64,000 nucleotides of DNA from positions 140,883,954 through 140,947,953 of the forward strand of contig CP136064.1 of NCBI GenBank assembly GCA_032622095.1, in the 5' to 3' direction. The first letter of the stretch is position 1. Each line of letters begins with the position of its first letter. Of the stretch, positions 22,849 to 35,775 are shown one piece after another. The notes below the pieces were generated by a model. That model did not search any database, had not been told where the DNA came from, and saw only the letters and a program-made list of their open reading frames with translations. The translations under genes were made by a program, and so were the position numbers. The stretch comes from Siphonodentalium dalli (Eukaryota; Mollusca; Scaphopoda; Gadilida; Siphonodentaliidae).

Positions 22849-24450
22849 CAAGATACGTTACCAACGAACTATATTAGTCTCGTGCAGTTATCGGAAAAAA
22901 CTGAACTATCTGATACTGATAGTCCACTCATAATTTTTCTCTGTAACTGGCGTGTCATTAACACTTATTTGATAGATACAGTAGTCCAGAAACCATGGAA
23001 TTTAGTCAGTATATAGCCTGGAAACCTCCATTAGGAGCCACATAAGGTTTCAATAGAGGATATTTCCTGAATATCAGCTATCGTCAAGTGAAAATTCTAT
23101 ATACGACAAACTCACTCAGCAAGTGAATCTTCATATATGGCCGCACTATTTCTATTGCAAAATTTGTAATTTTCTTGCAATGATTCACACTGCTTCGCTC
23201 ACTATTTAAGACATGTATGGACGGTAACGTATCTTGCAGCAAGTTATAGCAGATCGGGTCAACTCAAAGTTCAATGTTCCGACTAATATGTCAACCCAAC
23301 TAAAACACGTATTTGGTTTATATTGATCATTGATGTTTGTTGCTCAACATATCAGCTCCATACCTTAAATTGTTTAAATTAACTTGCATGGTAAGTTGGT
23401 AACGTACCGTATCTTGTTCAAATTAATTTAAAGTACTCAATATAATATGATATATAATATAATTATATAAATAACGTGTTGTGTCATCATGAGCCGTTAA
23501 ATTGCTTAGTGGAAAATTAAATAAAAATTAAGACAAAAACATATCTTTGTTATTTGGGACAAATACAAAAAAAATCATATTCGGGATTCGAACTCATATC
23601 GGGCGGAAAATAAAATTTAACGTCAAACACATTAGACACCACGGCTAACGTAGACGACGTCAGAATCGTGTACGAATTATACGTTGTACGGTCGGAGCTG
23701 GTGTGTTGTGTGAAAATTAATTTAAGTACATGTAGCTATAACTATATGGACTGATCTAAAACATATGTTAAGATGGGCTTTGTTTGGTTTTCATTTACCA
23801 TAGGGCTCCACGTCGGGAAGAGCGGATTTGTGAAATCAGACACTTTGCAAATTGTGCGTGGCTTTCGTTCGCCGATTTTTCTAACAGCTAAGCCAATTAA
23901 TGGATGGACTAACATTAATTATATAATTATCTTCAGTTATTTGGATATATATCTTTGTTTGTATGGATATATCAGCTGATACATATGGTTTGACTTAGGG
24001 TAACTGCGACCAGTGTCCAAAATTATTCACAGAAACCGTCGAAGTCTGTTTAGTGGACATTCAGCCAAAATCGGAAATTACGGTAACGTATCTTGTTGTA
24101 ACGTATCTTGCTGTAATAATTCATTTTTGGCAATATGTCGTCTAGGCAGGACACTCAATTGTTAATTGTCGGCCATAATTATTCACGACAAAGTTACAAA
24201 CATTCAAGATATATGGCCGCTTGCACGTGGAGAGGTGCTGAACATAAGTAACGTATCTTGCATCTTGCAATCGTAACACTACTCTTCACGGACACATGTG
24301 ACAGTCATATTATATTCTCTCTGAGATACATCATATATTGTATATCAAAGTGATCAATGATAATGTGCGGATATCACTATGGTATGTTCAGTTTTTGATC
24401 TGCAAATATCTACTGGATTTCGACCACTCTTTCACGGTAACGTATCTTGC
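22849..24450. repeat. Region with seven GGTAACGTATCTTGC motifs
   Basis: The motif occurs at 22849-22862 (inverted), 23223-23237, about 23399-23417 (with an internal CGTAC insertion), 24082-24095, 24098-24111, 24248-24261 and 24436-24450. It resembles the ACAAGGTACCATGT motif that clusters at the ends of the neighbouring transposase element (shared CAAG-R-TAC). The stretch is probably a non-autonomous relative with multiple transposase-binding sites. Its ends are not resolved. Confidence 0.5.
23578..23665 (-). repeat. tRNA-like sequence, possible SINE head or tRNA relic
   Basis: On the minus strand, GAGTTCGAATCCCGA resembles a pol III B-box/T-arm. About 45 bp upstream, TAGCCGTGGTGTCTAATG resembles an A-box/D-arm. 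A full cloverleaf is not convincing, so this is a tRNA-derived relic at best. Confidence 0.3.
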
Positions 24451-25129
24451 GGCGTACCAATGGACACTGGCATATCGATACCACAAGACAACACAATATT
24501 ATTCCACACATTCTCTGCTTTGCTATTTCCATTTAGAGGATGTGAGGGTAAATTTAACCACAACCTGGTCAATTGCAATCTAAAACTTTGGTAAGTTCTG
24601 TACAACTTTCAAACCGATCCTATATCAAGGACAAGGAGAAAATGGTATTTTCCTACCCATATAGCATCTCTTAATTATGCGGTCGACCTACAATGTATGG
24701 ATTGAGGTGATATTGTTTTATTTTGTTTTGTCTGATGATGTGAGTGTCAAATAAAGTCATTGGGAGGTAAAACAATCATTTTAAAACCCCGTTTCAACAC
24801 ATGGACACGTTTTTGTCGAATTTTGGTCATTTTTCAGAGAATGGCCCACAAGGTACCATGTCGACTTTTTGGTGAAAATTAGTTTTTTTGTTAATTGGGA
24901 TTCAAATTAATTATATTTTCATGTGTAAAAATACTGGAGATCAATTTGACTAATTAATTAGTCTACTCATTAATTACCACAAGGTACCATCTCGGTTATT
25001 GCCAATATGTTTAGAGCAACAAGGTACCATGTGGGTATTGTTGCATGCAACAAGGTGCTATTGTGGATATGGCACATTGCTGCTGATAAGAAGTAATTAA
25101 ATTGGTATCAATTTCTACCACTTAAATCT

Positions 25130-26280
25130 TATTGCACCTTGTTGTTGGCTTGTTAACAGATATCACAATGTGTTTTTGTATAATGATAAGGAAGCGTGTA
25201 CATATAAAATCTGAGTGTTTGTTGGAATGTAACAGACATTGTTCACTTAACAAGGAGTTCACCAGGACCATTTTCGTAGAAAAATATCCACGCCGGCTGA
25301 GTGGAAAAGGAACAAATGGAAAAATCTTCGGAATATTGGCGGTGAATATGTATCTTCAAGAGGAAAACATATTCAAGTGCGATTAACGGAGTACATTGAT
25401 TGTGCAAAGTGTAGATTTAAATGTTCATTGAAGATATCTATGGAAGAAAGCCAATCAATTTTCGAAACATATTGGGAGATTTGGAAATTATGAAACACAG
25501 CGAGCATTCATTTGTCAGCATGTTAATCAGCAGGATACCAAGAAGGCAAAGCTGAAGTTGACAGCCAATGCATATTATTTCACAGTAGGAAGCAACAAGC
25601 ATCAGGTGTGCAAATCTTTCTTTCTAAAAACACTTGATGTTGGACGAAAAACTGTCGATTATGCTCTAAATGTCATGTTCAATTCACTGGGAAGGATAGA
25701 AGAGGGGCAAGTTCTTCAGCCATCAAAACCCCTCATAATTTTCTGGAGTTAATTAATTAACATATCAAATCATTTCCAACAATGGAGTCACACTACGCTC
25801 GCAAATATTCTAGAAAGCTTTACTTGGGTCAGGAGCTTAATATACAGATTATGTACAGACTTTTCAAGGATCGCTATTTCAGAAACACTAAATGTCCAGT
25901 CTCTGAGTTATTATACAGGAGGATCTTTTGTGAAAATTATAATTTATCTTTTCACAAACCAAAAAAGGATCAATGTGTAGTCTGCTCAACATATGACTGA
26001 AAAAATTAGGTGGATTGCTAGAAGAGGGAGACACTGAGAAATATAACAACCACAGAAAAATGAAGGATCTAGTCAGACAACAGAAAGAGAAGGACAAAGA
26101 AAACGCCAAAAAATGACAAATCTCTCCATGTTGCAACATTCCATGCTATAACCTGTCGTTCTTTTCTTTGGCTGACATAAAGGGTACATGTTACCTATGG
26201 GATGAAGTACAAGGAGCTAGGGGCTCAAACAAAATTGGTAGTTGCCTGATAAATAACATAATTTCAGTGGCAGGATAAAA
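25130..26280 (+). pseudogene. Transposase pseudogene, N-terminal and central part
   Basis: Several broken frames line up with a metazoan transposase family that I know only as uncharacterised proteins. They read FFLKTLDVGRKTVDYAL near 25618-25670, then SHYARKYSRKLYLGQELNIQ and RIFCENYNLSFHKPKKDQCV with CSTY (25788-26000), then TCYLWDEVQGARGSNKIGSC (26185-26260). Family members keep the order FF..TL, SHY.R..S...YL...LN, LSFH.PKKDQC..C and W.E....RGSNEI.SC, which precede the catalytic SDxCGGQN segment. Here stops and frameshifts break the gene, and at 26289 a TTAA element is inserted. The missing part resumes at 29376. Confidence 0.7.
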
Positions 26281-26292
26281 CAAGACTATTAA

Positions 26293-29200
26293 AGGTACTC
26301 AATCCGTAAAGAGGGTCCCCATCTCAACAGATTCCAACAACAACAATCCGATCAGAGGGTCCTATATTAGGGAGCATGTCAAAACCTCTTTCGCATATGC
26401 GAAAGAAATGCGAAAAAAGTGCGAAAAATGTGGCGTCATTGACGTCGTTTTTTCTACATTATCGGAGTTTTTTCGTCATTATCGCACGCCGTAACGTTGT
26501 ACGTTTTCGTCAATTTTTCGTCATTTTCGCTGTCTTGGTTCGATGTTTTCGCAATTATCGCAGTTTTGTTTCGCAGTTTTGCTCAAATGTTCGCTGTTCT
26601 GTTTCGACATATTTTCGCAGTGTTTGTTTTCGTCAAGATCGCAGCATTAAATCCGTCAATATTGCTGCTGTGTCGATATGATTGGCAGGACAGTTTGTGT
26701 TCAATAAATACTCCATGGTCGCAGTTTTATACTGATGTGTCGCGAACGGGAAGATGTCGATCTCCATGCTGAAATTTCTCAGATCGGAGTGACAGTTTGT
26801 GTTCAATAAATACTCCATAGTCGCAGTTTTATACTGATGTGTCGCGAACGGGAAGATGTCGGTGTCCATGCTGAAATTTCTGAGATCGGAGTTTTTATCA
26901 TAAGAATTCCATTGATTTAATCGGAGTATTCGCCGATATGAAAACATTTCCGATTTGATCGGAGTTTATAAATGTAGGCCTATTAGTAAATTTCTCCGAT
27001 CTACTGAAATCTCCGATTTGGTTAATATCGGACAATTCAAACTTCGTTTAATAATAAACTATTATTAATAGAAGATTATTTAAAGTCCCAAATAAATTAT
27101 TCCCAGACCCAATTTATATAATAGGATAGGCCAACACAATCAATTCCTACGTTTTTATATCACACGGTGCCCGCAAATCCGTGGGTTTATAGCAGTGATA
27201 TTGCATCACTGGTTTACAGTACATATTACAGTACAGGTTGAAGTCCCCCTAAATCTCGAGCAATAATTGCTACACCGTCGCATTAATACTGCAGAGTGGT
27301 ACCGTAAACAATGCAAATTTTGATTTCGAAAATCGTTTTTGTGTGTGATTATGTAACTTGTCTTCACTTTGGGTAAACCGTCACCATTTAATTGTGCGAA
27401 CTATTATGAATAAAAGAATACAGCCGTGGACGACAATAAATTATTCCACAACCCCGATTTATAGTATGCCACGTAGAGTTAATTTCTACAGTTTCAATCT
27501 GTCTTTCTAGACCAGACACATATTTTAATGTGGACGCAAATCAGGGTGTTTACGGCATCGTCGGACAGTCGTAAACAATGCTTTAATTTTCGCAATATAC
27601 GTATGAAATCATTGTTAGATATCGGAAGCGCAGCGTCATCATGATTAATTCGTCGGCGACATTTATACTTTTATTTCAAATCTACACATTTTATTCAATA
27701 TATATCAGCGATCAGATGCGACAAAGTTAAGTTAATACAAAACATATTATATAATAGTTTGGAATTTCCACGAATAGCACAATCATGTTATGTTGTGCTA
27801 TTTTTAGCACTAATTTCCCAGGCCAGTCCTAGTTTCGTTTGTGGGTAGCATTGACTGACAGAGGAGTTGAGTGTTATGTTTTTCTCGATTCTTTATTGAA
27901 TGAATAATAAAAATATGGATATCATACCATTATAAAACAATGAACTTAGAGGGTATGGCTCTATATATGTCTGGCGTTGATAGAATGTGATGAGGGCTTG
28001 TTCTATATCGGGCCTATTGCTTCAAATGCTGGATCATGTGGATGGACCGTTGTCGCTCCCGTTGTGGGTGGGTGCAGCTGGTTTCAAATTTCTGTGTGAT
28101 TTCATCTTTTTTCTGTTAGATGTGTGATACCTGGGGTTGTGAAAACCCTAACTTCTTCGTACTGTCGACCTGTGTAAACTGCTGGTCTAATATTTTCCCA
28201 ACTGCGTATATGTCCGCTACCGATAGATCTATTCGATTTCATCACTGTTTCTAGCCATGATCGAACTGATATTATGACATCAAGTCGCTTCATTTTGGAA
28301 TTTTATATATCAGATGTGTTGTTTTTGTCCAACGAGTTAAACCATTGTTCACTAATTGAGAAGACATCACGACAACAACAAAACTGTCGCACAGTTCACG
28401 CATAGTTGTGAAGGACCGGTATATACGTCATTATATGTCAGTAGACCTATATGTTTGTATAGCCTTTTGCTAAATGTCACCCCTTCACACATTTGGAATG
28501 GGTTGACTATTGTTTAATTAGGCCTTGTGCGAACTCATAGCTATCAAAACAGTCGAACTGTCAAGTCATTGTACTTGTGTGTTAAACGCATAGAGTTGTT
28601 TGTATGGCCTTTGGCTGACAGCCAATAAAAATTCAGCTGGCATCTGATTACGCAGAAGTCAAAAATAAATGCGCGGATGTATGAAGTGCGACAACATCGT
28701 ATGGATGTTTTAACTTTTCATCGTTTGCGAATATCGATCAATGTTTCGACGTCGCGACTTTCGCGTTGTCGAAAGTTTCGACATTTTACGGAAATTTTGG
28801 TCTGTTGTGGTTTCGACGTTATCGCACTTTTATGGCCAGTCGCTTTCGACGTTATCGCATTATTTTTCGTCATTTCCGACATTTCGTTTTTGCACATTTA
28901 CGTCAATTACGTCAAAACTTTTTCGACATTATCGACAATATTTTCGCATATGCGAAAGAGGTTTTGACATGCTCCCTTACTATTTCTTTGGCTTTGGGGG
29001 TAAAAAATATTTGATTCGAGTCGAGGAACCCATCAAACAAAGCTCAGAGTTATTAGATATTGATTTTTGAAATTTGTTATTAACTCGAGATGATTACTAA
29101 TAACTGCCGTAATCTGCTCTGGATGTGTACTCCAAATCTATTCAAACAGACAAGGATGGATAACTCTAAAATCAAGTGGTAATTTTAACGCAATTTTGAC

Positions 29201-29371
29201 TGAGTTCTGGGCAAGATAGTATTCCCGATAATGAAAAATAATAGATTTCTAAAATCGATATCTAACAAATCTGAGCTTTGATGGGTGACTTCCTCGACTC
29301 GAATCAAATATTTTTGACCCCCGAAGCCATTGAAATAGTAATTGAGAGGAGTTTTATCGGATTGAGTACCT
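26293..29371. mobile_element. TTAA-flanked MITE split by a Harbinger-like element
   Basis: Terminal inverted repeats AGGTACTCAATCCG / CGGATTGAGTACCT are perfect over 14 bp, with TTAA on both sides (26289-26292, 29372-29375). Without the 2.6-kb insert the element is about 470 bp. It sits inside the transposase pseudogene, and joining the flanks brings the two transposase parts together. It is the same TTAA class as the MITE at 4943, with different ends. Confidence 0.85.
26370..28976. mobile_element. 2.6-kb PIF/Harbinger-like non-autonomous element
   Basis: At least 35 bp of perfect terminal inverted repeat begins GGGAGCATGTCAAAACCTC and includes the palindrome TTTCGCATATGCGAAA. The 3-bp target duplication is TTA (26367-26369, 28977-28979), the usual target of PIF/Harbinger elements. 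Subterminal regions are rich in 'ttcgacatt' and 'tcgca' words. A 102-bp tandem duplication lies at 26691-26893. No transposase or Myb-like frame is recognisable. Confidence 0.8.
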
Positions 29372-29375
29372 TTAA

Positions 29376-30043
29376 GGAAATAACATTATTCAGACACTTG
29401 CGGAGGACAAAATCGCAAGAAATATGTTGCAAGCGGTATGCTGTATGGCTTAAACATTCACAACCATATAACAAAAATGAACCATAAATTCTTTGTACCC
29501 GGACATTCTCACATGGAATCTGACTCGATACACTCTGCAGTTAGAAAGGGCGAAAAAGTGTACAGAGGTGTATGTTCCGACCCAATGGGGTGCAATAATT
29601 GCAATGGCACGAAAATCGAATCCATACATTGTAATACCCATGAAATACACTGTGAAATATAATGATTTTTCTGATATGAAAGCGCTTAAATCAGACAACA
29701 TGAGGGGCATGAAGATCAACATCAGGGGGGGGGGGAAATAAATTGGCTGCATGTGCGATGGATCCAGGTGCGTAAAGATTCAGGAGAAAGCATATTCATT
29801 AACTACACTTTTGATGAAAACAATTTCCAGGAACTAAAAGTTGTAAGACCTCGGTCAAACGTGGGAAAATATTCAATCAAACAGTGTTATGCAGCTAAAC
29901 TCCCAATTTCCATTGAAAAGAAGAATGACTTGGAGTCCTTATGTTAGGCGGACATTATTCCTGAAGAATATCACCAATACTACAGCAACTTACCCACCAC
30001 CAAATCAACAAAGACAGATTGGCAAATCCTTGTCGGAAAGTGA
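29376..30043 (+). pseudogene. Transposase pseudogene, C-terminal part with the SDTCGGQN catalytic segment
   Basis: The frame from 29384 reads HYSDTCGGQNRKKYVASGML, then NHKFFVPGHSHMESDSIHSA. The Asp of SDTCGGQN is the expected catalytic acid of this family and GHS..E.D..H is its following hallmark. A frameshift near 29555 moves coding to VYVPTQWGAIIAMARKSNPY (to about 29720). A G-run at 29727-29736 shifts it again to NWLHVRWIQVRKDSGESIF, and it ends with PISIEKKNDLESL, a stop at 29945 and IIPEEYHQYYSNLP (stop 30041). Together with 25130-26280 this accounts for most of one transposase, now inactive. Confidence 0.75.
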
Positions 30044-30799
30044 GCCAGGTGATTCTGATTAGTATCTGATTTTCTATCGTGTACATTATTCTACATATTC
30101 TTACTGTATCATTGGATTTAGCTAGTTTCACTTTTCAAGGGAAATAGTTTGTAATCTAGATTATTTTTATAGAGTGAAAAACTGTGTATTCTATACTTAT
30201 CCATTCTGCTGATATGTAAACGGGGACTAAAATCTGAGATTTTTGCAAATATATGAATGCAACAGGCATCATGTCATGAGATGGAACCTTGTTGCATTCA
30301 GAATATTCCAAAACGAGCTATGCAACAAGGTACTATCTTATAAATGACCTTGAATTCACGTATTGCCCTTGACCGTTAACCTCCAAAATTTGGTGTAAAC
30401 TAAAGTCCCTCAGGGTCAATAATATGGCAACAAAGACTCAATATGCAGACCAATGGTATTTGTTAATCGATAACTTTAAACTTTGTTTTGCGATTATCTC
30501 AGAACTTAAAAAAACCTACATGGTACCTTGTTTCTCTAACCCCACGCATAAAGCTGATTACTAATCGATTACCATTTCCGTCGTCGATTAATCTCCATTA
30601 TTTATTTCGGACGTCGGAAAGTGCCGGGTATTATTGAATACCGTGTTTGTTTAATCTACAACCGAAGGTTTAACAACCTGGCTTTGATCGTGCATCAGAG
30701 AGATTCTGACAGCATGACGTCATGAGTAACTAATGTTCTGAGTCCTGAAATTTCTGGGTGGGGAGGGGGCGGGGGCACCTTTGTGATTGTTATCCACAC

Positions 30800-32845
30800 T
30801 TTGGAAGTTTGCTGAAACTTATAGTTTCCTTATAAACAAATGGACGAATACCTAACACAGAATAATTTATTATATGAGCATCAATCGGGGTTTAGAGCTG
30901 GCTTCTCAAACGAATCTACCCTTATGTCTCTCACCGACTCTATTAGAAGGAACATGGATAAAGGATCGATGCTTACTGGAATGGTCTTTATTGACCTCCA
31001 GAAAGCATTTGACACTGTGAACCATACTATCCTTTTGGACAAATTAAGTGCTCTAGCCCAGGCAGCGATAATAACACCTTAACATGGTTCTCATCATATC
31101 TGTCAGACAGGACCCAAATTACTGACATAAGTGGAACACACTCACATGCTATGAATATCACGTGTGGTGTCCCTCAAGGGTAAATGTTGGGACCTCTTCT
31201 GTTTTTATTATACGTGAATGATGCCGTTGCAGCCGTAAATTGCAAGTTACTACTGTACGCAGATGACTCAGCTTTGATAGTCTCGGGAAATGATTCAAAA
31301 GTGATAGCAGATCAGCTGAGTACCGAATAAACATCACTTAGCCACTGCATGGCTAGTCGACAACAAATTGTCACTTCATTTAGGCAAAACATAATCCATC
31401 CTATTAGGCTATTTGGCTCCAAACGCAAAATCAATAAATGTCCAGAACTTGCAATCTGCTGCAACGGTATCAATATTCAGTCCGTCAAGGAGGTGAAATA
31501 TCTGGGTGCCTGTCTCGATGAAAGTCTCACTGGGGAACAAACGGCTCGTGTAAAAATTTTATATAGAAAGGCTGACTTTCTAACCCCTTTCACAAAGAAA
31601 CTACTTGCTAACTCATTAATTCAATGCCACCTCGATTATGCATCCTCTATTTGGTAATATAGCTCTTTGAGTACAACTACCAAAAATAAACTACAAATAT
31701 TTAAAAACAAATTAATCCGGTTTGTTCTGAGCTTGGATAGATTTTCACATATAGGTTATGAAGAGTTTAAATTTCTTTAAAACAATTAAATGGCTTCCGG
31801 TTGAATCCAGAGTTGCCCAAAGAAAGCTGACTATCATGAAAAATATAACAGATGGGAAAGCTCCTACCTACCTAAGAGATGGATTCCAATTTTCGAACAC
31901 TCATTGTAAATATAATCTCCGGTCTGGAATCTTTAGATTATCTGTGCCTCATGTTAGGGTATTTGGTTACAATAGCTTTTCTACACAGGAATCACGTTGT
32001 GGAATAATTATGTAACATATATTGAACCTAACTGCAACTTGGCTACATGGAATCACCTAATAAAACAGGAATTATTCGATAAAATTTTAGGTACTGAGGA
32101 ATCTGACTTTGTATATTATTAATTGTGTGAATCATGCTATTAATAATACTGTACGACCTTATGAGAACTTGTGCTATGGCCTGGTCAGTCATGTGGTCGG
32201 TTACCATTAAGGACCACAGTGGAAATAAGCAAGCTTTGGTTTGCTTTCCTGTGCGCTCCTTGATGGCAATCGATGGCATGACTTGTCAGACGAGTGTATT
32301 CATATGTATATTTCTCTTCTACTACTCTATTTTCCTCTCTATCTTTCTATGTACGATGACAGTACTTGGTCAGCTGCATATATTGTCACTGCTGTCTGTA
32401 TTTAGGGATTCCATCTTTCGGTCATGGACATGCCAGTCTAAAGCCGGCCATACATGCTATGGCAGCAGTGTGTATATGCAGGTGGCGAAGAGCTGTTGGT
32501 CCTCTTACTAGTATTTCTTAAGCAACATGACAGTCCTGTTGAGGGAGGAGGTTGGGATAGCATGGGTTCATTTTTCATGTTTGTACCGGTATATATATAT
32601 AAAGGTACGAGTATCTATTTAGTAGTCATTACTAAGCTAGGTTTATTCACTATCTTGTCCCTCTACAGAACTGTCAAGCTGCAGTCTTGTTATATTTATA
32701 TATCTATACTTTTTATATTTATACTATATGAATGTCACACTCTGTGTTACTCTTTTGTATATATGCTTATGCTCATATGTCTGCAAATTTTGCATCTTTT
32801 ACAGCTGTCTTTTAGCCATTAAAAAATTATCTATCTATCTTAAAA
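30800..32845 (+). mobile_element. 5'-truncated non-LTR retrotransposon (LINE) with decayed reverse transcriptase
   Basis: Fragments in order: YEHQSGFRAGFSNESTLMSL (30870-30930), FIDLQKAFDTVNHTILLDKL (30985-31045), PQG-stop-MLGPLLFLLYVND (31173-31230) and the active-site box LLLYADDSALIVSG (31246-31288). Downstream are a YLG...D box (31498-31520) and the C-terminal IKWLPVESRVAQRKL..GKAPTYL (31787-31880). Several stops and frameshifts show it is dead. The order fits CR1/Jockey-group LINEs. The 3' end is an (ATCT)n tail near 32828-32840. The 5' part, including the endonuclease, is missing. Confidence 0.8.
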
Positions 32846-33721
32846 TTAGATTCCTTTTTTTTTAGGAACCGCCGGTGGTCCATCATGCATTCCTACTTTT
32901 ATATTGTTTGGCTATTCATAACACTGAAATTAGTGGCTATGTTCGTTCTAATGAACTCACAATTATATTTATATCATAACCATGACATCGCCGAGAAATG
33001 TGCTGGTATTGAATACATTGTGCTCATTAGTCATTTTCGGTGGTTTATGGTGCACATTATTAACGTAAAAAATACATCAGCCGAGTTTTGTAACCATGCA
33101 ACACCCAGCCAATAGCAGCCTGCCATATTACGGAATACTTCCACTGTTATTGATATTAGATACGATTAATCGATAATAATCGATTATTTATGATCGATTA
33201 TCAAAATAAATAATCGTGGCACCTCTAACCACGATACAATCGTAAGTGGAGGAATCGGGCCTGACAAGATCGTGGATAGTTTGTTCACATATAAAGTTAA
33301 GTATTAAGATAAGACAAGAATTAAGATGTTTTATTATGTCAATCAAAATTCAAGACGCCTATACAGGCAGTATAATTAAGTGGCACAAGTACCAGTTACA
33401 TATAAACAGTGATTGCGATGTCGTCGTACATGTCGTTGTACATGCCATGATATCGTAGGTTGTTCGTTAAGCATTATTCGATGTACTACTTAACTAATCG
33501 TCACCGGGTTAATCCGATAGCCCAATATGTGGCATTGGCACCCTTAGATACAGTACGAAATGGAAGTACGCAGCACCACGGAAGTGCGACTATTATAGGC
33601 CAAAAAGAATGAAACATTACATTTCCAAATAGTTTTCAATTTAATAATCTGCTTTTCTCGGAGATTGTTCATTATAAATATCATCCCATTCAGAATTTTT
33701 TTTAGTCACACCGATTACCCC

Positions 33722-33745
33722 ACCCCCCCCCCCCCCCCCCCCCCC
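33722..33745 (+). repeat. Poly-C tract
   Basis: An uninterrupted run of about 23 C. A second run of about 18 C lies at 34306-34323. No feature is recognised around them. Confidence 0.9.
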
Positions 33746-34391
33746 GGATCCTAATTTCCATACTAAAATGCTATGTTATTCCTCCAGCAAAATTAATGTC
33801 CAAAACTACACTGAATAAATTATTTAGATGGCCAAATAAAACAACAAATTTGTGATCTTTCAAGCCATGATTTTTACGTACACATGACTGCGATTACGTC
33901 GCAAGTGGAGGTATCCATTCCATGGATACGCCACAATTTTGAATCTAACAAGAAATTATGGCATTGAAATCCATGTAAAAAAGTACGACCGTGCAGTCAC
34001 GACCTGCACTTCTCAGACTACTATGTGTTGACTTATATGAATGTCAAGATTTAATTAACTATAAATATTTCTTATAACCAATTACGTACACGAAGTTGGT
34101 TGCTTGTGGTATGTGGGTGGGGTCTACCTCAGAATTGTCATATTGCACTCACATCTTTCAGCCTTTCGTGGCTCCCCGGGGCCATTTTTTCGACTGGCCC
34201 ATATGTCCAATCTCAAATTGGATGAAATATTAGTTGTACTCCCCTCCACAACCCTTCTTGGCCTTGGTTGGAAATTGGGGTTCTTATGAGTGAGAACTTT
34301 GGTTTACCCCCCCCCCCCCCCCCTCATAATTTGGGTCGTTTGTTTGTTTCAAATCACAACCCAAATCATTAGAATATAAGTAAGGAAGAAC

Positions 34392-35775
34392 AGGGTGATT
34401 TCACGGGAAGTGTAGCATGAAGGAATTGGACACATATCTCCCTTAAATTCATGTTCAGTGTATGACCAACTTACCATTCATTTTTTATCATATAAAGGTA
34501 TATTCATGTGACCGGCGCAGCAAATTTCAGCTGAATATGACTATTTTTTGCAATTTTATGACCAGAAATGTGCATTTTTTTGCCATTTTCTCTGTGCCAA
34601 ACAGGAAGTGGCCTCAATAATAAGGTGATTATAAGAAAATATATAGTACAAAGGAAACAAGTTTCATACAGTAATTATAATCTAAGACATTCTGTTCTTA
34701 TTAGTGAAAATTTCATGTAAAAATGTCAAAAATATGTAATTTTATGTCAATTTTTTTTATTTTGGAGACATTCCGTTAAAAAAATAAAAAAAACACCAAA
34801 ATCAAATCAACTACAGCCAGTATTGAAGAAAACACCATTAAATATGTCACATATGGTGTATTTTCAACAATAAGGATATGATATCTAATATAGATGTGCT
34901 ATTATTTCTGTGATTAAAAATTAGTGATTTTTTTAGTTCTTTGATTAGTGATGACAAAAATTCCGTTAAAAAATGTCCTTTCCTGAACATGGCTTTTTCT
35001 GAAATTTTCTCATTACCAGCCACCTTAACAAGGAAAGTAAATTTTAATAATGGCATTAGATGGCATGACAGACATAACTGTCAGAAAGTTTAGTATGTAA
35101 CACACTAGTAATGTAAAAAAAAATTATTTATCATTGTTTAAAAAAATGTCCTTTCCTGAACGATTTTTGACAATATGCATTGAGGTCATATATCGGAGGA
35201 AAAACACCTGTAATCACCAGTGCAATATATATCACTTGGGAACACATATCAAATTTCTCAAAAACCTTTCAAGTATTTTTTATAATTCTGTGGATTTTTA
35301 ATTTTGTAGAAGGCACACAAAAGTAGTGTTTTTGGGTTGTTTTTAACACTTTATTCAAATTTGTCATAAGTAACAGCAAGGCTTTTGACAAAATATGATC
35401 ACTTCCAAACACTGAAAGTGGAATAACTTTGGAACCGAATAAAATTTTTCAATTCTGTAAAAACTGTTATATTTTAGAAGCTCTCCTCTGCCGCTTCAGA
35501 CATATTGTGGTAAATGAGATCTCATCTGAAATTTTCAGTTGAATTCCCTGTTTACTGCTGCTGTTTTTTCATCTTTAATTTAAAGATGTTATAGTGATGC
35601 CATATCTAGGGTATGATGTAACTTTTTAAACAATGGTTCCCATGCTATAAATTTTGTGGAGATGTGTTCCCTGTATTCCAGCTACAAAATAAAAACAAAA
35701 CGAAAGTGATTGAAGAAACTTCATTTTTGAGTGCATTTGGCACTTTCCGTGCTACACTTCCCGTGAAGTCACCCT
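34392..35775. mobile_element. 1.4-kb TIR element, superfamily unknown
   Basis: AGGGTGATTTCACGGGAAG followed by tgtagca at the left is inverted at 35750-35775 with one mismatch. I see no clear target duplication. The interior is AT-rich and contains two copies of 'gtcctttcctgaac' about 170 bp apart. There is no coding frame. Confidence 0.65.

Larger units (their letters stand above)
24850..30530 (+). mobile_element. Transposase-bearing element with clustered ACAAGGTACCATGT sites (boundaries approximate)
   Basis: Copies of ACAAGGTACCAT or close variants lie at about 24851, 24980, 25018, 25049 and 25135 (inverted) on the left, and about 30288 (inverted), 30325 and 30516 (inverted) on the right. 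They flank the two halves of one transposase. Multiple subterminal copies suggest transposase-binding sites. A 3-kb TTAA element splits the coding region, so the original element was about 2.6 kb. I found no clear target duplication. The outer ends might include 'gagaaacaag', seen near 30525-30534 in reverse and near 22842. Confidence 0.55.
22544..33227. mobile_element. hAT-like element, 10.7 kb including nested insertions
   Basis: The left end TAGGGGTGCCACGATTA (22544-22560) is inverted at 33211-33227 (one mismatch: TAGAGGTGCCACGATTA). The flanking 8-mers are ACCACAAT (22536-22543) and ACCACGAT (33228-33235), a 7/8 match. Both subterminal regions are rich in CGATTAATCG-type sequence. An 8-bp duplication and a YAGRGGTG terminus fit hAT elements. 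No hAT transposase is recognisable. Most of the interior is other mobile DNA: CAAGATAC-motif sequence, a transposase element, a TTAA element, a Harbinger-like element and a LINE fragment. Confidence 0.7.

Noticed and set aside
32134-32822. Two frames of about 120 codons downstream of the LINE
   Set aside because: They lie in the LINE 3' region before the (ATCT)n tail and show only AT-rich hydrophobic strings.
30800-32845. Functional reverse transcriptase gene
   Set aside because: The YADD box is present, but stops and frameshifts interrupt every domain and the 5' half is missing.
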